From: Pelagadaptatus aseana
GTDB taxonomy: Bacteria > Pseudomonadota > Gammaproteobacteria > Pseudomonadales > Cellvibrionaceae
Reading direction: 5' to 3'
DNA: 64,000 nucleotides
NCBI GenBank assembly: GCA_040365065.1
Contig: BAABNI010000001.1
Span: 1-64,000 of the forward strand
Shown here: positions 1-7,442 of the stretch, piece by piece
Layout: every line of letters begins with the position of its first letter
Position numbering within the stretch: position 1 is the stretch's first letter
Position numbers and translations under genes: made by a program
Notes under the pieces: generated by a model
What the model was told of the DNA's origin: nothing
Seen by the model: the letters and a program-made list of their open reading frames with translations, nothing else
Database searches by the model: none

Positions 1-628
1 AGTCGGGATTATTCAATTTAAAATCCGCAAGCTTCTGAGCAATCGATTTTATTGTATGCTGCCCCTCTTGAGACTCCATTTCAACAAGAGCGCTTGAAAT
101 AAAATTTTCGCTATAGCCCCATTCTTTAACAAAGTAGGCACTTATACAATCTCGCTCTCTAGCATCGACACGACCATCAATTGCTGCCACCTTGATACTA
201 AGCATGCCTATCAAATCAAACAGCCCAACAGCGAGAATATCCAAGGGTGTATTGATGAACTCAGGAATTGTTGAAACCCGCTTAGAACCACCCCTAGTGA
301 AATGCTTTCCAATAGCAACACTGAGACCTGCCCCCAAAACTCCCGCAGCAACAGCCCATCCAACAAGTGTTGCAGCTGCACCTATCCCAATAGCACCAAG
401 TAGTCCGGAAGGGGCAAAGAAAGTACCTGCGACTACTGATGATTTAGCTATCGCCACCCCAGTTAGCGCACCATTACCAGCATCTACTGCATCTAAAAAA
501 TACGTCTTCATTTTGAGTGACGTATAAGCTTCCTCACCTATATCCAATTTAATTTTAAAGCGGATAGGATCGTGAACTACTTCATCTATTCCATTGAGCC
601 ATTTTGGCTGACTTTCATCAGAATTCAT
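1..628 (-). CDS. TerB-family protein with N-terminal hydrophobic Gly-rich segment (partial, runs off left edge)
   Basis: An open reading frame starts at the ATG at 626-628 and is still open at base 1, giving 209 visible residues. Residues about 56-105 are Gly/Ala-rich and hydrophobic, long enough to cross or insert into a membrane. Residues about 136-209 resemble the TerB (tellurite-resistance B-like) fold: a helix with MLSIKVAAIDGRVDARERD, the acidic D-G-x-x-x-x-x-E signature, then further helices. TerB domains are metal-binding helical modules found in stress and phage-defence contexts; the function here is unknown. The start lies 2 bp after the stop of the upstream gene (631-1104), so the two are co-transcribed and probably translationally coupled. 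The DNA is A+T-rich compared with the rest of the window, consistent with a transferred element. The C-terminus is not visible. Confidence 0.75.
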   Translation of the reverse strand, partial: MNSDESQPKWLNGIDEVVHDPIRFKIKLDIGEEAYTSLKMKTYFLDAVDAGNGALTGVAIAKSSVVAGTFFAPSGLLGAIGIGAAATLVGWAVAAGVLGAGLSVAIGKHFTRGGSKRVSTIPEFINTPLDILAVGLFDLIGMLSIKVAAIDGRVDARERDCISAYFVKEWGYSENFISSALVEMESQEGQHTIKSIAQKLADFKLNNPD

Positions 629-630
629 GA

Positions 631-1104
631 TTACCCCTTCAGAGAATTGAATTCCATATTTACTCTATTCATTCTCGCAATAAGCGCCTTATCAGAAACA
701 TCCTGCTTTAGCCCTAAGACCATCCCATAAGCTGAAAGAAGCGGGGTAGCCAACGCCCCTAAAGCAACTCCAATAATCGGGATAGTGCCAATCAATACAC
801 CAAGAATTCCACCTAGGATTAGTCCCATCCCAGCATTTGGAAACTCTTCAAAAACCTTGATCACGCAATCAACTATTTTTCTTCCAATTCTTACAATCGC
901 ACTCCCCACCCTAATTGTTGTCTTGGCAATGGCATAGAAAAGCGATTTCGCATCCGCCGAAACATCCATTCTCTCGATAATAGATTTTAATTTATCATCG
1001 CTGTAATCTAAATCCGCGATCATAGCCAACACTTCGGAAGTGATTGATGGCAACTCCCCAGAAAATGTCTTCTTCCCATCTGGTGATAACGCTTCAGCAT
1101 GCAT
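631..1104 (-). CDS. Small hypothetical protein with a Gly-rich hydrophobic segment, partner of the TerB-family gene
   Basis: This 157-residue protein is not a family I recognise. Residues 1-60 are polar and helical. Residues 60-85 form a basic amphipathic stretch. Residues about 91-132 form a long Gly/Ala/Leu/Ile segment with repeated small residues, which could make one or two membrane passes or a pore-like hairpin. The start ATG at 1102-1104 has a good ribosome site (AGGAGA, 7-8 bases upstream). Its TAA is separated from the ATG of the TerB-family gene by 2 bp. Both proteins carry a small-residue-rich hydrophobic block, so a joint membrane role is an inference from arrangement only. No signal peptide is evident. 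Confidence 0.7.
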   Translation of the reverse strand: MHAEALSPDGKKTFSGELPSITSEVLAMIADLDYSDDKLKSIIERMDVSADAKSLFYAIAKTTIRVGSAIVRIGRKIVDCVIKVFEEFPNAGMGLILGGILGVLIGTIPIIGVALGALATPLLSAYGMVLGLKQDVSDKALIARMNRVNMEFNSLKG

Positions 1105-1173
1105 TGTTAATCTCCTAATAATTCATTTTTTAATATTATATTCACCCAAGCTTCTTGGCGCCCAGCTGACCCA

Positions 1174-2619
1174 TTACTCACAAATAGTAAACTTATTTCC
1201 ACCTTTGGCCTTGGACTCGTACATAGCCATATCGGCCCTCTTGATAACATCGTCAGCACTTTTATCGCGAGCACCTATAACGGTACAACCTATACTGACA
1301 CCCAACTGAAATTCTTCACTATCCACCCGAAATTTTCTGTTCAGAGTCTCAATCAACTTCAGGGCAACATGCTGAATATCGGAAGCGACTTTCTCCGGCG
1401 TTTTTTGCAGTGATTCAAACAACACCACAAATTCATCACCTCCGATTCTTGCCAGCGTATCGGCCTCCCGTATTGAAGTTTTGAGGCGTCGGGCAACTTC
1501 TTCCAGAATAACGTCGCCCACCGAGTGACCGAAGACATCATTGGTTTTTTTGAAACCGTCCATATCTAGATAAAGCAAAGCTCCAAATTTGTTGTATCGG
1601 CGAACTTGCCCCAGCACCCGCTGTAATCGATCATTGAGCAATCTTCTGTTAGGAACCTGGGTCAAAGGATCATGTAACGCCAAATCCCTGATGGTTTGTT
1701 CCGCCATTTTCCTATCGGTAATATCGCGATCCATCCATAGCACATGCCTTTTCTCTGGCGCTTCCGGCAAATAATGATCGAGCCTTGTGACTCGTCCCTC
1801 AAAGATACATTCACCTCTTGGCACTTTCAGGTCGTACTCACAGACTTCAACTTTTCCGCTCTCTAAGGTTCTGGCAATAACCGCCATGACCTCCTTGGCA
1901 CTGTCATCAGGCAATATGTCGGTCAGTTTTTTTCCTATCAGGGACGATGGCGATGCCACCACCAGGGATTTATCCGCACCATAGATATCCACGTATTCAC
2001 CCTCGTCACTAATAACCATGGCGAGGTCCGGAATCACAGCGGTGAGCGCTTTAAATTTATCATTGCTCTGCTGTAATTCCGCTATAAGACTCGCTTCTCG
2101 GCGAGCAGATTTATCCTTCTCTATTGCCAAGCCGGACAAATGCGTAAATCGGTCAATCAACTCCAATTGATACCCTTCGGGCGCCAATTTTTCAGAGGTA
2201 TACACCGCAAATGTCCCAAGCACTTCATTGTTTTGCGAAAGAATAGGGGTTGACCAACAGGAGCGAAGTCCATGGATTAATGCCAGATCTTTGAATTCAT
2301 TCCAAAGAGGATCGCTTTCGATATCAGAGACAATGACCCGAGATTTTGTATAGGCCGCCGTTCCACATGAGCCGACCTCAGGACCAATCTTGCCTCCATT
2401 AATAGCCTGAGAATAAGCGGCGGGTAAAGATGGTGCAGCTCCCAGCAGAAGGCGATCATTTTGTAGAATCAGGATAGAACAATACGCAGTAAGGTCCGCA
2501 TACAGAGATTCAATCGCTAAACAGATATCACTTAGGGATTCCTCCAGCGAAGAGCCCAGAGCAATTTTTGCAATAAGGTCCTGCTGTGCACTCATAATGC
2601 TGTAATAACCATTTTTCAT
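1174..2619 (-). CDS. Diguanylate cyclase, GAF-PAS-GGDEF
   Basis: This 481-residue protein is predicted to be soluble, with no signal peptide or membrane helix. Residues about 15-170 form a GAF domain, about 188-310 a PAS domain (ending in the usual D-I-T-D-R-K linker) and 318-481 a GGDEF domain. The catalytic motif GGDEF is at 393-397 and is intact. An RxxD inhibitory site (R384-D387) lies exactly five residues before it, so product inhibition by c-di-GMP is expected. It should make c-di-GMP from two GTP in response to a small ligand or redox signal. The start is uncertain: ATG 2617-2619 has no clear ribosome site, and a second ATG lies eight codons in. The gene sits between the island-like TerB pair and the tRNA remnant, so it may belong to the mobile segment. 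Confidence 0.93.
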   Translation of the reverse strand: MKNGYYSIMSAQQDLIAKIALGSSLEESLSDICLAIESLYADLTAYCSILILQNDRLLLGAAPSLPAAYSQAINGGKIGPEVGSCGTAAYTKSRVIVSDIESDPLWNEFKDLALIHGLRSCWSTPILSQNNEVLGTFAVYTSEKLAPEGYQLELIDRFTHLSGLAIEKDKSARREASLIAELQQSNDKFKALTAVIPDLAMVISDEGEYVDIYGADKSLVVASPSSLIGKKLTDILPDDSAKEVMAVIARTLESGKVEVCEYDLKVPRGECIFEGRVTRLDHYLPEAPEKRHVLWMDRDITDRKMAEQTIRDLALHDPLTQVPNRRLLNDRLQRVLGQVRRYNKFGALLYLDMDGFKKTNDVFGHSVGDVILEEVARRLKTSIREADTLARIGGDEFVVLFESLQKTPEKVASDIQHVALKLIETLNRKFRVDSEEFQLGVSIGCTVIGARDKSADDVIKRADMAMYESKAKGGNKFTICE

Positions 2620-2948
2620 TCATTAACACCAAATAATCTCGGCCCACTGAATGCCAAGCATAAAATTCATTAACCACCCTAAATGGTCATGGAAAAATCA
2701 CTCAACAACCACAACCACAACCCCGGAAGCAAGAGATCAAATAACAGCCGATTCGACAAACTAGCATTCAAAAAATCCAGAAAACTTCAATACAACGAAT
2801 TAGAATTCATTAAACGGCAGACCTCTGCTATCAAAAATGCGAACTCACTCTCTTTACCACTAGCTCACCCGACGACCTGTCGCCAGATACACGAGTGTCC
2901 AGTTTCGGTTTTCGGTCGGTGTCCGGTTATCGGGAGTCGTCGGCCTAT

Positions 2949-2988
2949 ATGGGGGCAGCCCAGAAACACGGCTCCAGGCTGCCTCCAT
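2949..2988. repeat. Hairpin near element end
   Basis: The arms ATGGGGGCAGCC (2949-2960) and GGCTGCCTCCAT (2977-2988) pair over 12 bp with a single G-T pair, around a 16-base loop. There is no T-run after it, so a classic terminator is unlikely. It could be a recombinase or excisionase site or a structured RNA. Confidence 0.5.
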
Positions 2989-3070
2989 AAGTTCGGAATA
3001 GGTTCGGTTTCGGAAAGTCCGGAGGGAAAAACTCTTACTTTTCTTCGAGCTTGTGATCGGTTACTTAGCC

Positions 3071-3115
3071 CTCATAATCGATAGGTCCACGGTTCAAGTC
3101 CTTGAGGGCCCACCA
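3071..3115 (+). other. tRNA 3' fragment (CAU anticodon loop to CCA end): probable attachment-site remnant
   Basis: The sequence reads as the 3' part of a tRNA-Ile2/Met-type gene: anticodon loop CTCATAA, a 3' anticodon strand, a variable loop, a T arm with TTCAAGT loop, then the acceptor strand AGGGCCC followed by ACCA. The bases upstream do not supply the matching 5' acceptor strand (GGGCCCT), a D arm or the 5' anticodon strand. The T stem (CACGG against CCTTG) has one mismatch. A T-run follows directly (3116-3121). Integrases of many genomic islands recombine inside the anticodon or T arm and leave such 3' copies. I therefore call it an att remnant rather than a working tRNA. Confidence 0.65.
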
Positions 3116-3322
3116 TTTTTTCTTTAGTTTCAATCCGCTTGTTCATGAACTCATAAGTTGGCCATTTAGCCACTTTATGATTTATCCACCTCCACCCCTC
3201 GCAAAAGACGAAGCGGCAGAGCTGATCCGTTCTCTCTCACTTTACTCTCCCTAATTGCCTGCAATGTGCATAATATGGGCTGCCATGTTATTTGTAACGT
3301 CACCATAGGGGTTATATTTCCA

Positions 3323-4429
3323 ATGCCTTCCGATTCTATATTTCCCGCTACGCTTTACGGCTCCAGCATCTCCTACTTCACCGGTAAGCTGGAGAACTAC
3401 TTCCGGATCAAGGGTATCCCCTATCAGCTGCAAGCCCTGACGCACCCCACTCAGGCCAAACGAATAACGGCCAAAACCGGATCGTCGCAGATGCCCGCTC
3501 TGGAGCTTGCCGACGGTCGCTGGATGAGTGATTCCACCCCCATCATCCAATGGTTTGAAGACGAATACCCTGCCACCACGGTGACTCCCACTGATCCACT
3601 GCAACGCTTTTTCAGCCTGTTGCTGGAAGATTACGCCGATGAGTGGCTATGGCGCCCGGCGATGCACTACCGCTGGCACTACGAGCGGGGTGCGCGCTTT
3701 GCCAGCACCCATCTGACGGAAGAGATTTTAACCGAGCTACCTCTGCCAAAGTTTATGACACGCAGATGGATTACCCGTCGCCAGAGAAATGGCTACACCC
3801 TGGGCGACGGTATCACCAAAGATCAGGTAGCGGGTGTTGAGGCAATTTACCTGCGCACTCTGGATCAACTGGAGGCCATTTTTCGCGAACGCCCGTTTCT
3901 ATTGGGAGACACGCCCAGCCTCGTCGACATCGGCTTCTCCGGCCCCTTCTTCCGCCATTTCGGGCTCGATCCGGTTCCGGCGGAGCTGATGCGGCAACGG
4001 GCACCAGCTGTGACGGAATGGGTCGCCCGACTGTGGAATACCCGACTGGAAAATTGTAAAGGCAGCTTGCTGCAGGGGATTCCCGATGACTGGGGCCCGA
4101 TCCTCGATGAAATCGGCGGCCACTACCTGCCCTACCTGTGCGCCAATGTCGAGGCGGTCGCGGCCGGCCAGCGGCGGTTCGACGCAGACATCGGCGGCGT
4201 ACAATACCGCCGCGCCCGCTGGTCAAAATATCGGGTGTGGTGCCTGCAACAGTTGCGCGGCCACTTTCAGGCCTTGGCGAGCTCGGATCAGCAGGCCGCG
4301 CGCGTGCTTCTGGAACGACACCACTGCTGGGAACCCCTGTGGCGCCATAAGGAGTTACCCATCGACGACACAGTCTGCAGCCAGCTGCCGTTTCAGGTGG
4401 ATGTAAAGATGATCGATGTCTACGACTAG
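3323..4429 (+). CDS. Glutathione S-transferase-like protein, long C-terminal domain
   Basis: About 368 residues from ATG 3323, preceded by AGGGG 11 bases upstream; an in-frame GTG at 3266 would add 19 residues with no support. The N-terminus has a thioredoxin-like GST fold (LYGSSISYFTGKLENYF, then the MPALEL cis-proline segment and DSTPIIQWFEDEYP, the glutathione gamma-Glu binding motif). A long, mostly helical C-terminal domain follows, including FLLGDTPSLVDIGFSGP, the usual GST C-terminal capping region. It has no Cys at the active-site position, so Ser or Tyr chemistry or a non-catalytic role is likely. The layout matches the gene at 30481-31500, suggesting two paralogs of an atypical GST family. 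It is the first backbone gene after the tRNA remnant. Confidence 0.8.
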   Translation: MPSDSIFPATLYGSSISYFTGKLENYFRIKGIPYQLQALTHPTQAKRITAKTGSSQMPALELADGRWMSDSTPIIQWFEDEYPATTVTPTDPLQRFFSLLLEDYADEWLWRPAMHYRWHYERGARFASTHLTEEILTELPLPKFMTRRWITRRQRNGYTLGDGITKDQVAGVEAIYLRTLDQLEAIFRERPFLLGDTPSLVDIGFSGPFFRHFGLDPVPAELMRQRAPAVTEWVARLWNTRLENCKGSLLQGIPDDWGPILDEIGGHYLPYLCANVEAVAAGQRRFDADIGGVQYRRARWSKYRVWCLQQLRGHFQALASSDQQAARVLLERHHCWEPLWRHKELPIDDTVCSQLPFQVDVKMIDVYD

Positions 4430-4454
4430 CAGGCGGTTAACTAGCAGGCAGTTA
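4425..4454 (+). repeat. 15-bp tandem duplication overlapping a stop codon
   Basis: ACTAGCAGGCGGTTA (4425-4439) is followed at once by ACTAGCAGGCAGTTA (4440-4454), 14 of 15 bases identical. The first copy contains the TAG that ends the GST-like gene (4427-4429), so the second copy adds a spare TAG downstream in the same frame. This looks like replication slippage just after a gene. Confidence 0.85.
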
Positions 4455-4534
4455 AAAAGACACCGTCATTTTTTAGAAAATACATCGAAGGCACCAGCGC
4501 ACTCGACTCACATTCGACATTGATACACCAGCCC

Positions 4535-5212
4535 ATGCTCAAACCACCAACCCTAGGCCCCAGGCTGTCTGCACTGCTAACAGACATTATCGAACTGCAA
4601 ACAGTTAACAACTACGACGTCATCTGGGACTGTTGCTGCGATCACGGCTACCTTGGCCTCAACCTACGCTACCAAGAAATTGCCAGACAGCTTGTCTTTG
4701 TTGACCTAATCCCGACCTTGATCGAGCAGGTCGAACAGCGCATTGAAAAATATGAAGCCACTGGCTGTCTGGCCATAACCGCCGATGTGGGGAAACTGGA
4801 ATTTAATCCCGAGCAAAAACATCTGGTCATTATTGCCGGCATCGGCGGCGAAAATATTGCCGTCATACTGGAAGCCATCAGACAGAAACGGGGCTTTTCC
4901 AATATGGATTTTATATTCTGCCCCACGACCACCCAGTATCACTTGCGCAGTTATCTGGCCAAAAATGGCTTTATATCAGTAACGGAAAAACTGGTCACCG
5001 AAAGCAACAGGGACTATGAAATCATAGGCACACGACAGGATATTAACGGTCCGCCCATATCCCCAACGGGTACATTTTGGGATCCACAACAGCCTGCCCA
5101 CAGACGCTATCTGACCAAACTGATCAGGCATTACAACAATCAAAACCGTGAAGACCCCAGCAATGAAAAACGGTTGATTGCCGAAGCCTACTCAAGACAA
5201 CTTGATGAATAA
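4535..5212 (+). CDS. trmK: TrmK-family tRNA (adenine22-N1)-methyltransferase
   Basis: 225 residues from ATG 4535; a TTG at 4520 is also in frame. TrmK uses S-adenosylmethionine to methylate N1 of A22 in tRNA. The protein begins with the family pattern LGPRLSALLTDII. It then has a class I methyltransferase motif I (VIWDCCCDHGYLGLNL, corresponding to the D-x-G-x-D-H-x-Y-L-P motif of TrmK), an acidic second strand (LVFVDLIP) and the catalytic-region strand LVIIAGIGGENIAVIL, equivalent to IAGMGG. The motif-I glycine pair is replaced by CCC, an unusual variant. It stands alone, with no obvious operon partner, and the ribosome site is weak. Another Rossmann methyltransferase role cannot be excluded. 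Confidence 0.75.
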   Translation: MLKPPTLGPRLSALLTDIIELQTVNNYDVIWDCCCDHGYLGLNLRYQEIARQLVFVDLIPTLIEQVEQRIEKYEATGCLAITADVGKLEFNPEQKHLVIIAGIGGENIAVILEAIRQKRGFSNMDFIFCPTTTQYHLRSYLAKNGFISVTEKLVTESNRDYEIIGTRQDINGPPISPTGTFWDPQQPAHRRYLTKLIRHYNNQNREDPSNEKRLIAEAYSRQLDE

Positions 5213-5389
5213 TATTACCATTCTGAGCGCTTCATTTTCTTCCTAAGCTGGAACTAAATATCGGTAAAAGCGTCCTATCTCCGCGCCCGTTGATACACAT
5301 TGATACAACCCCGTTCACTTATGACACACCTTTTTCAACCGCGCGGCATTACCATTAGACGTATCGAAAATGACCACGAGGAAAGCCCT

Positions 5390-5905
5390 GTGAATTCACC
5401 AAAAACCGTTAACGGCTTGCGCAAATACCATCGCTATCTGGGTTTCTTTCTGGCTGGCATCATGGCCGTTTACGCCATCAGCGGGGTGCTGCTTGTGTTT
5501 CGCAACACCGATGTTTTGCAATACGAACAGACTCGGACGGTGCCCCTTGCCGCCGGTCTTCCCGCCCAGGAGCTTGGCAAAGAATTAAAGATCAAACGCT
5601 TTGATGTGATTGAGGAAACCCCCGATCTGGTCACCTTTGCCGAAGGCAGCTACAACAAGCAAACCGGCAGCGCCACGGTTACCCGCACAGATTACCCACC
5701 ACTGCTGGCCAAGATGGTCCACCTGCACAAAGCCACCACTGACAGTCCGTTGTTTTTTCTGAATATCCTGTTTGGCGTGGCCCTGCTGTTTTTCTCAGTC
5801 TCCGCCTTTTTTATGTTCCTGTGGAAGTCCGCTGCCTACAAAACCGGACTGAAATTTGCCGCAGGCGGGTTTCTACTGGCAATGATCATGGTTGCCATCA
5901 GCTAA
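5390..5905 (+). CDS. PepSY-associated inner-membrane protein
   Basis: 171 residues from GTG 5390, chosen because GAGGAAA sits 5 bases upstream; an in-frame TTG at 5300 has no ribosome site. The N-terminus LRKYHRYLGFFLAG leads into membrane helix 1 (about 17-37), the usual opening of PepSY-TM proteins. A periplasmic loop of roughly 80 residues follows, then helix 2 (about 119-141) and helix 3 (about 155-171). A His in HLHKATT precedes helix 2, as in family members suspected of binding heme or metal. Such proteins often accompany siderophore uptake or ferric reduction, but no such neighbour is present, so the substrate is unknown. Confidence 0.75.
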   Translation: MNSPKTVNGLRKYHRYLGFFLAGIMAVYAISGVLLVFRNTDVLQYEQTRTVPLAAGLPAQELGKELKIKRFDVIEETPDLVTFAEGSYNKQTGSATVTRTDYPPLLAKMVHLHKATTDSPLFFLNILFGVALLFFSVSAFFMFLWKSAAYKTGLKFAAGGFLLAMIMVAIS

Positions 5906-6014
5906 TACCCACCCACCGATAGTGATACCAGGTTATCCCTCGGGGGGTATTCATAATCCCTCAACTCTTGATTAGAATAGGGAGCATTACTGTATTTTAA
6001 CGCGTGACCATCAG

Positions 6015-6125
6015 GTCCACGAAACGGCAAACCGCAAGTAATTGCGGGACGCAAAGCCAGTGCCCTAACTGAGACATCCGAACAGTCTGAAGAAGGGTCG
6101 AACGGTTACCAAAGGAAACATGGAC
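6015..6125 (+). ncRNA. Cyclic di-GMP-I (GEMM-I) riboswitch
   Basis: The conserved core is plain: GGCAAACC (6026-6033), a hairpin with stem CCGCAA/TTGCGG (6032-6047) and a GNRA-type loop GTAA, then GGGACGCAAAGCC (6046-6058). A second hairpin region spans 6063-6097, with a CCTAA tetraloop-receptor-like element and the pair AGAC/GTCT. The closing strand is GGTTACC (6104-6110). This matches the GEMM-I class that binds c-di-GMP. It lies directly upstream of the gene at 6126. GTCCA (6015-6019) could pair with TGGAC (6121-6125), which overlaps the upstream ATG and sits between the ribosome site AAAGGA (6111-6116) and the preferred ATG. Ligand-stabilised pairing would then block translation. That direction of control is inference. 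Confidence 0.9.
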
Positions 6126-6620
6126 ATGCCCATCTTTTTAAAACAGAGCCTGATCTGGCTCAAACAGGCTCTGGCCTGGAGCGCCGGCATCAGCGCGCTG
6201 GTGATCCCTCCCTCGTTGCTGACGATTTATTACACCGAGCCGACCCGGCTCAGCTTTCTCGATTCGAAAAGCTCCGAATCAGTCGCACAACACAGACCTG
6301 CTGCCGAGATACCCTTTGACCTCACCGCCGCCGTTGACGCCTGCAAAGTGGAAAGTCAGGAGCGGCTCAGCGATGTCCTGCTGCGCAGCAGCGTGGACTG
6401 GCATTCGACCCGCTATCAGCCCAACCGCGGTATCTATGTGGTCATCCTCAAAGCCGACATTGGCAGCCTGAGAAATTTTGAGGAGGCCAACGTCTACTGC
6501 TATGTCAGCCCGCGAACGGAAAAGGTCAGCTATTTCAATGCCTACGATGCCAATGGTAAATCCTACGTTTCCCGCGCCATCAGTTTTAATACCGTGGTAA
6601 AGGCCTTCAGCAACTATTAG
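6126..6620 (+). CDS. Membrane-anchored protein of unknown function, c-di-GMP riboswitch target
   Basis: 164 residues from ATG 6126, 9 bases after AAAGGA; the ATG at 6120 is only 3 bases from it and adds two residues. I do not recognise the family. One hydrophobic helix near the N-terminus (about residues 13-38, W-S-A-G-I-S-A-L-V-I-P-P) is followed by a region predicted to be exported. That region is rich in beta-prone segments (GIYVVILKADIGSL, NVYCYVSP, KVSYFNAYD) and has two cysteines that could form a disulfide. Its only contextual clue is the upstream c-di-GMP riboswitch, which suggests a role in attachment, biofilm or motility. It is monocistronic; the next gene is 158 bp away. Confidence 0.85.
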   Translation: MPIFLKQSLIWLKQALAWSAGISALVIPPSLLTIYYTEPTRLSFLDSKSSESVAQHRPAAEIPFDLTAAVDACKVESQERLSDVLLRSSVDWHSTRYQPNRGIYVVILKADIGSLRNFEEANVYCYVSPRTEKVSYFNAYDANGKSYVSRAISFNTVVKAFSNY

Positions 6621-6778
6621 TCCGGTAAAAGGCATTGGCCTAGAACAAAGAATTATTAGGTCTCGGCCCGTAAAAAATGTATGATCCAAGCGCTCTCAGC
6701 GGCAGGCCCGCGCCAGCCAGCATGTCTTGCTCCCTCTGAGTAGAGCCACGCACCACAACCGATTACCCGAGACACAAC

Positions 6779-7159
6779 ATGAAGATCATACGCGCCATTC
6801 TGGGCAGTCTTATTTTATTCTTTGACTGGCTGTTCACCCCCAAAGGCATCCGACGCGACACTGCAGCACAGCAAGCCATTGACGCAGAAACCGCGAAGTT
6901 AACTTTGTATGGTTACAAATCCTGCCCGTTTTGCGTCAAGGTAAAGCGTGAAATCAAACGCCTGTCGCTGGACATTGAATTCCGCGATGCCAAGCGCGAT
7001 CCGGCCAGTCGAGAAGAACTGACCAACGGCGGCGGTCAACTGAAAGTCCCCTGCCTGCGCATTGAAACTGACAGCGGGGAAAACACCCAGGAAAATACCG
7101 TCCAGTGGATGTACGAATCCTCTGACATCAATGCTTATCTCCAACAGCGTTTCGCCTAA
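6779..7159 (+). CDS. Glutaredoxin, membrane-anchored or exported N-terminus
   Basis: 126 residues. A thioredoxin fold starts at about residue 40, with LTLYGYKSCPFCVKV giving the dithiol site C49-P-F-C52. GGGQLKVPCLRIE supplies the cis-proline (V-P), and the C-terminal helix includes YESSDINAYL, the glutathione-binding end. About 38 residues precede the domain, beginning with a hydrophobic stretch (ILGSLILFFDWLF) that suggests anchoring to the inner membrane. It should reduce disulfides or protein-glutathione adducts. The start ATG is immediately preceded by AC-rich sequence without a strong ribosome site. A short basic gene (7192-7407) follows after 32 bp. Confidence 0.9.
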   Translation: MKIIRAILGSLILFFDWLFTPKGIRRDTAAQQAIDAETAKLTLYGYKSCPFCVKVKREIKRLSLDIEFRDAKRDPASREELTNGGGQLKVPCLRIETDSGENTQENTVQWMYESSDINAYLQQRFA

Positions 7160-7191
7160 GGGCTTCAGCCAAATTCTCACAGAGGTAGATC

Positions 7192-7407
7192 ATGAGTAAA
7201 AAATTCACCTTCCAGACCCAACAGGAAAAAGACGGCTGGAGCGCTGCCATCATTCGTCGCGTGTCTTCCAAGAAAAGCGTTGTCTCGAAGCAGCAGAGCA
7301 GTTTCACCACGGAAGAAGAAGCCAGAGATTGGGCCGAAGCCGAACTGAAATCGTTTCTGGCGCAACTGAGCGCCAAAAACAAAGCACGCTTGGAACAGCG
7401 CCAGTAG
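7192..7407 (+). CDS. Small basic protein, DUF3622-like
   Basis: 71 residues, MSKKFTFQTQQEKDGWSAAIIRR, then Lys/Ser-rich repeats (SSKKSVVSKQQSSF) and a helical acidic tail (TTEEEARDWAEAELKSFL). The pattern matches my memory of the DUF3622 family found in Vibrio and relatives. Its function is unknown. The ATG has GAGGTAG 7 bases upstream. It lies 32 bp after the glutaredoxin gene and 35 bp before the DUF1456 gene, so the three probably share a transcript. Confidence 0.7.
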   Translation: MSKKFTFQTQQEKDGWSAAIIRRVSSKKSVVSKQQSSFTTEEEARDWAEAELKSFLAQLSAKNKARLEQRQ

Positions 7408-7442
7408 CCCACCATCGGAATCAACAACCGCGGATACCGCTT

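Larger units (their letters stand above)
2620..3265. other. Long non-coding stretch: element end, repeats and tRNA remnant
   Basis: No convincing gene lies here. A 133-codon plus-strand frame (2683-3084) has low-complexity composition and overlaps the tRNA remnant. From about 2895 to 3015 the pentamer TTCGG occurs five times (2904, 2911, 2992, 3003, 3009) and GTGTCC occurs twice. A hairpin lies at 2949-2988 and a tRNA 3' fragment at 3071-3115, followed by a T-run. After 3115 the composition shifts toward that of the backbone. This arrangement resembles the end of an integrated element with arm-type protein-binding repeats; that reading is inference. Confidence 0.5.

Noticed and set aside
192..527. 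A plus-strand gene opposite the TerB-family gene
   Set aside because: Its Pro/Ala/Thr-rich product is the antisense reading of the Gly/Ala-rich hydrophobic block of the real minus-strand gene.
2683..3084. A 133-codon plus-strand frame as a gene
   Set aside because: Low-complexity start, no family likeness, no ribosome site and overlap with the tRNA remnant.
3040..3115. A complete tRNA gene
   Set aside because: Only the part from the anticodon loop to CCA fits. The 5' acceptor strand, D arm and 5' anticodon strand are missing and the T stem has a mismatch.
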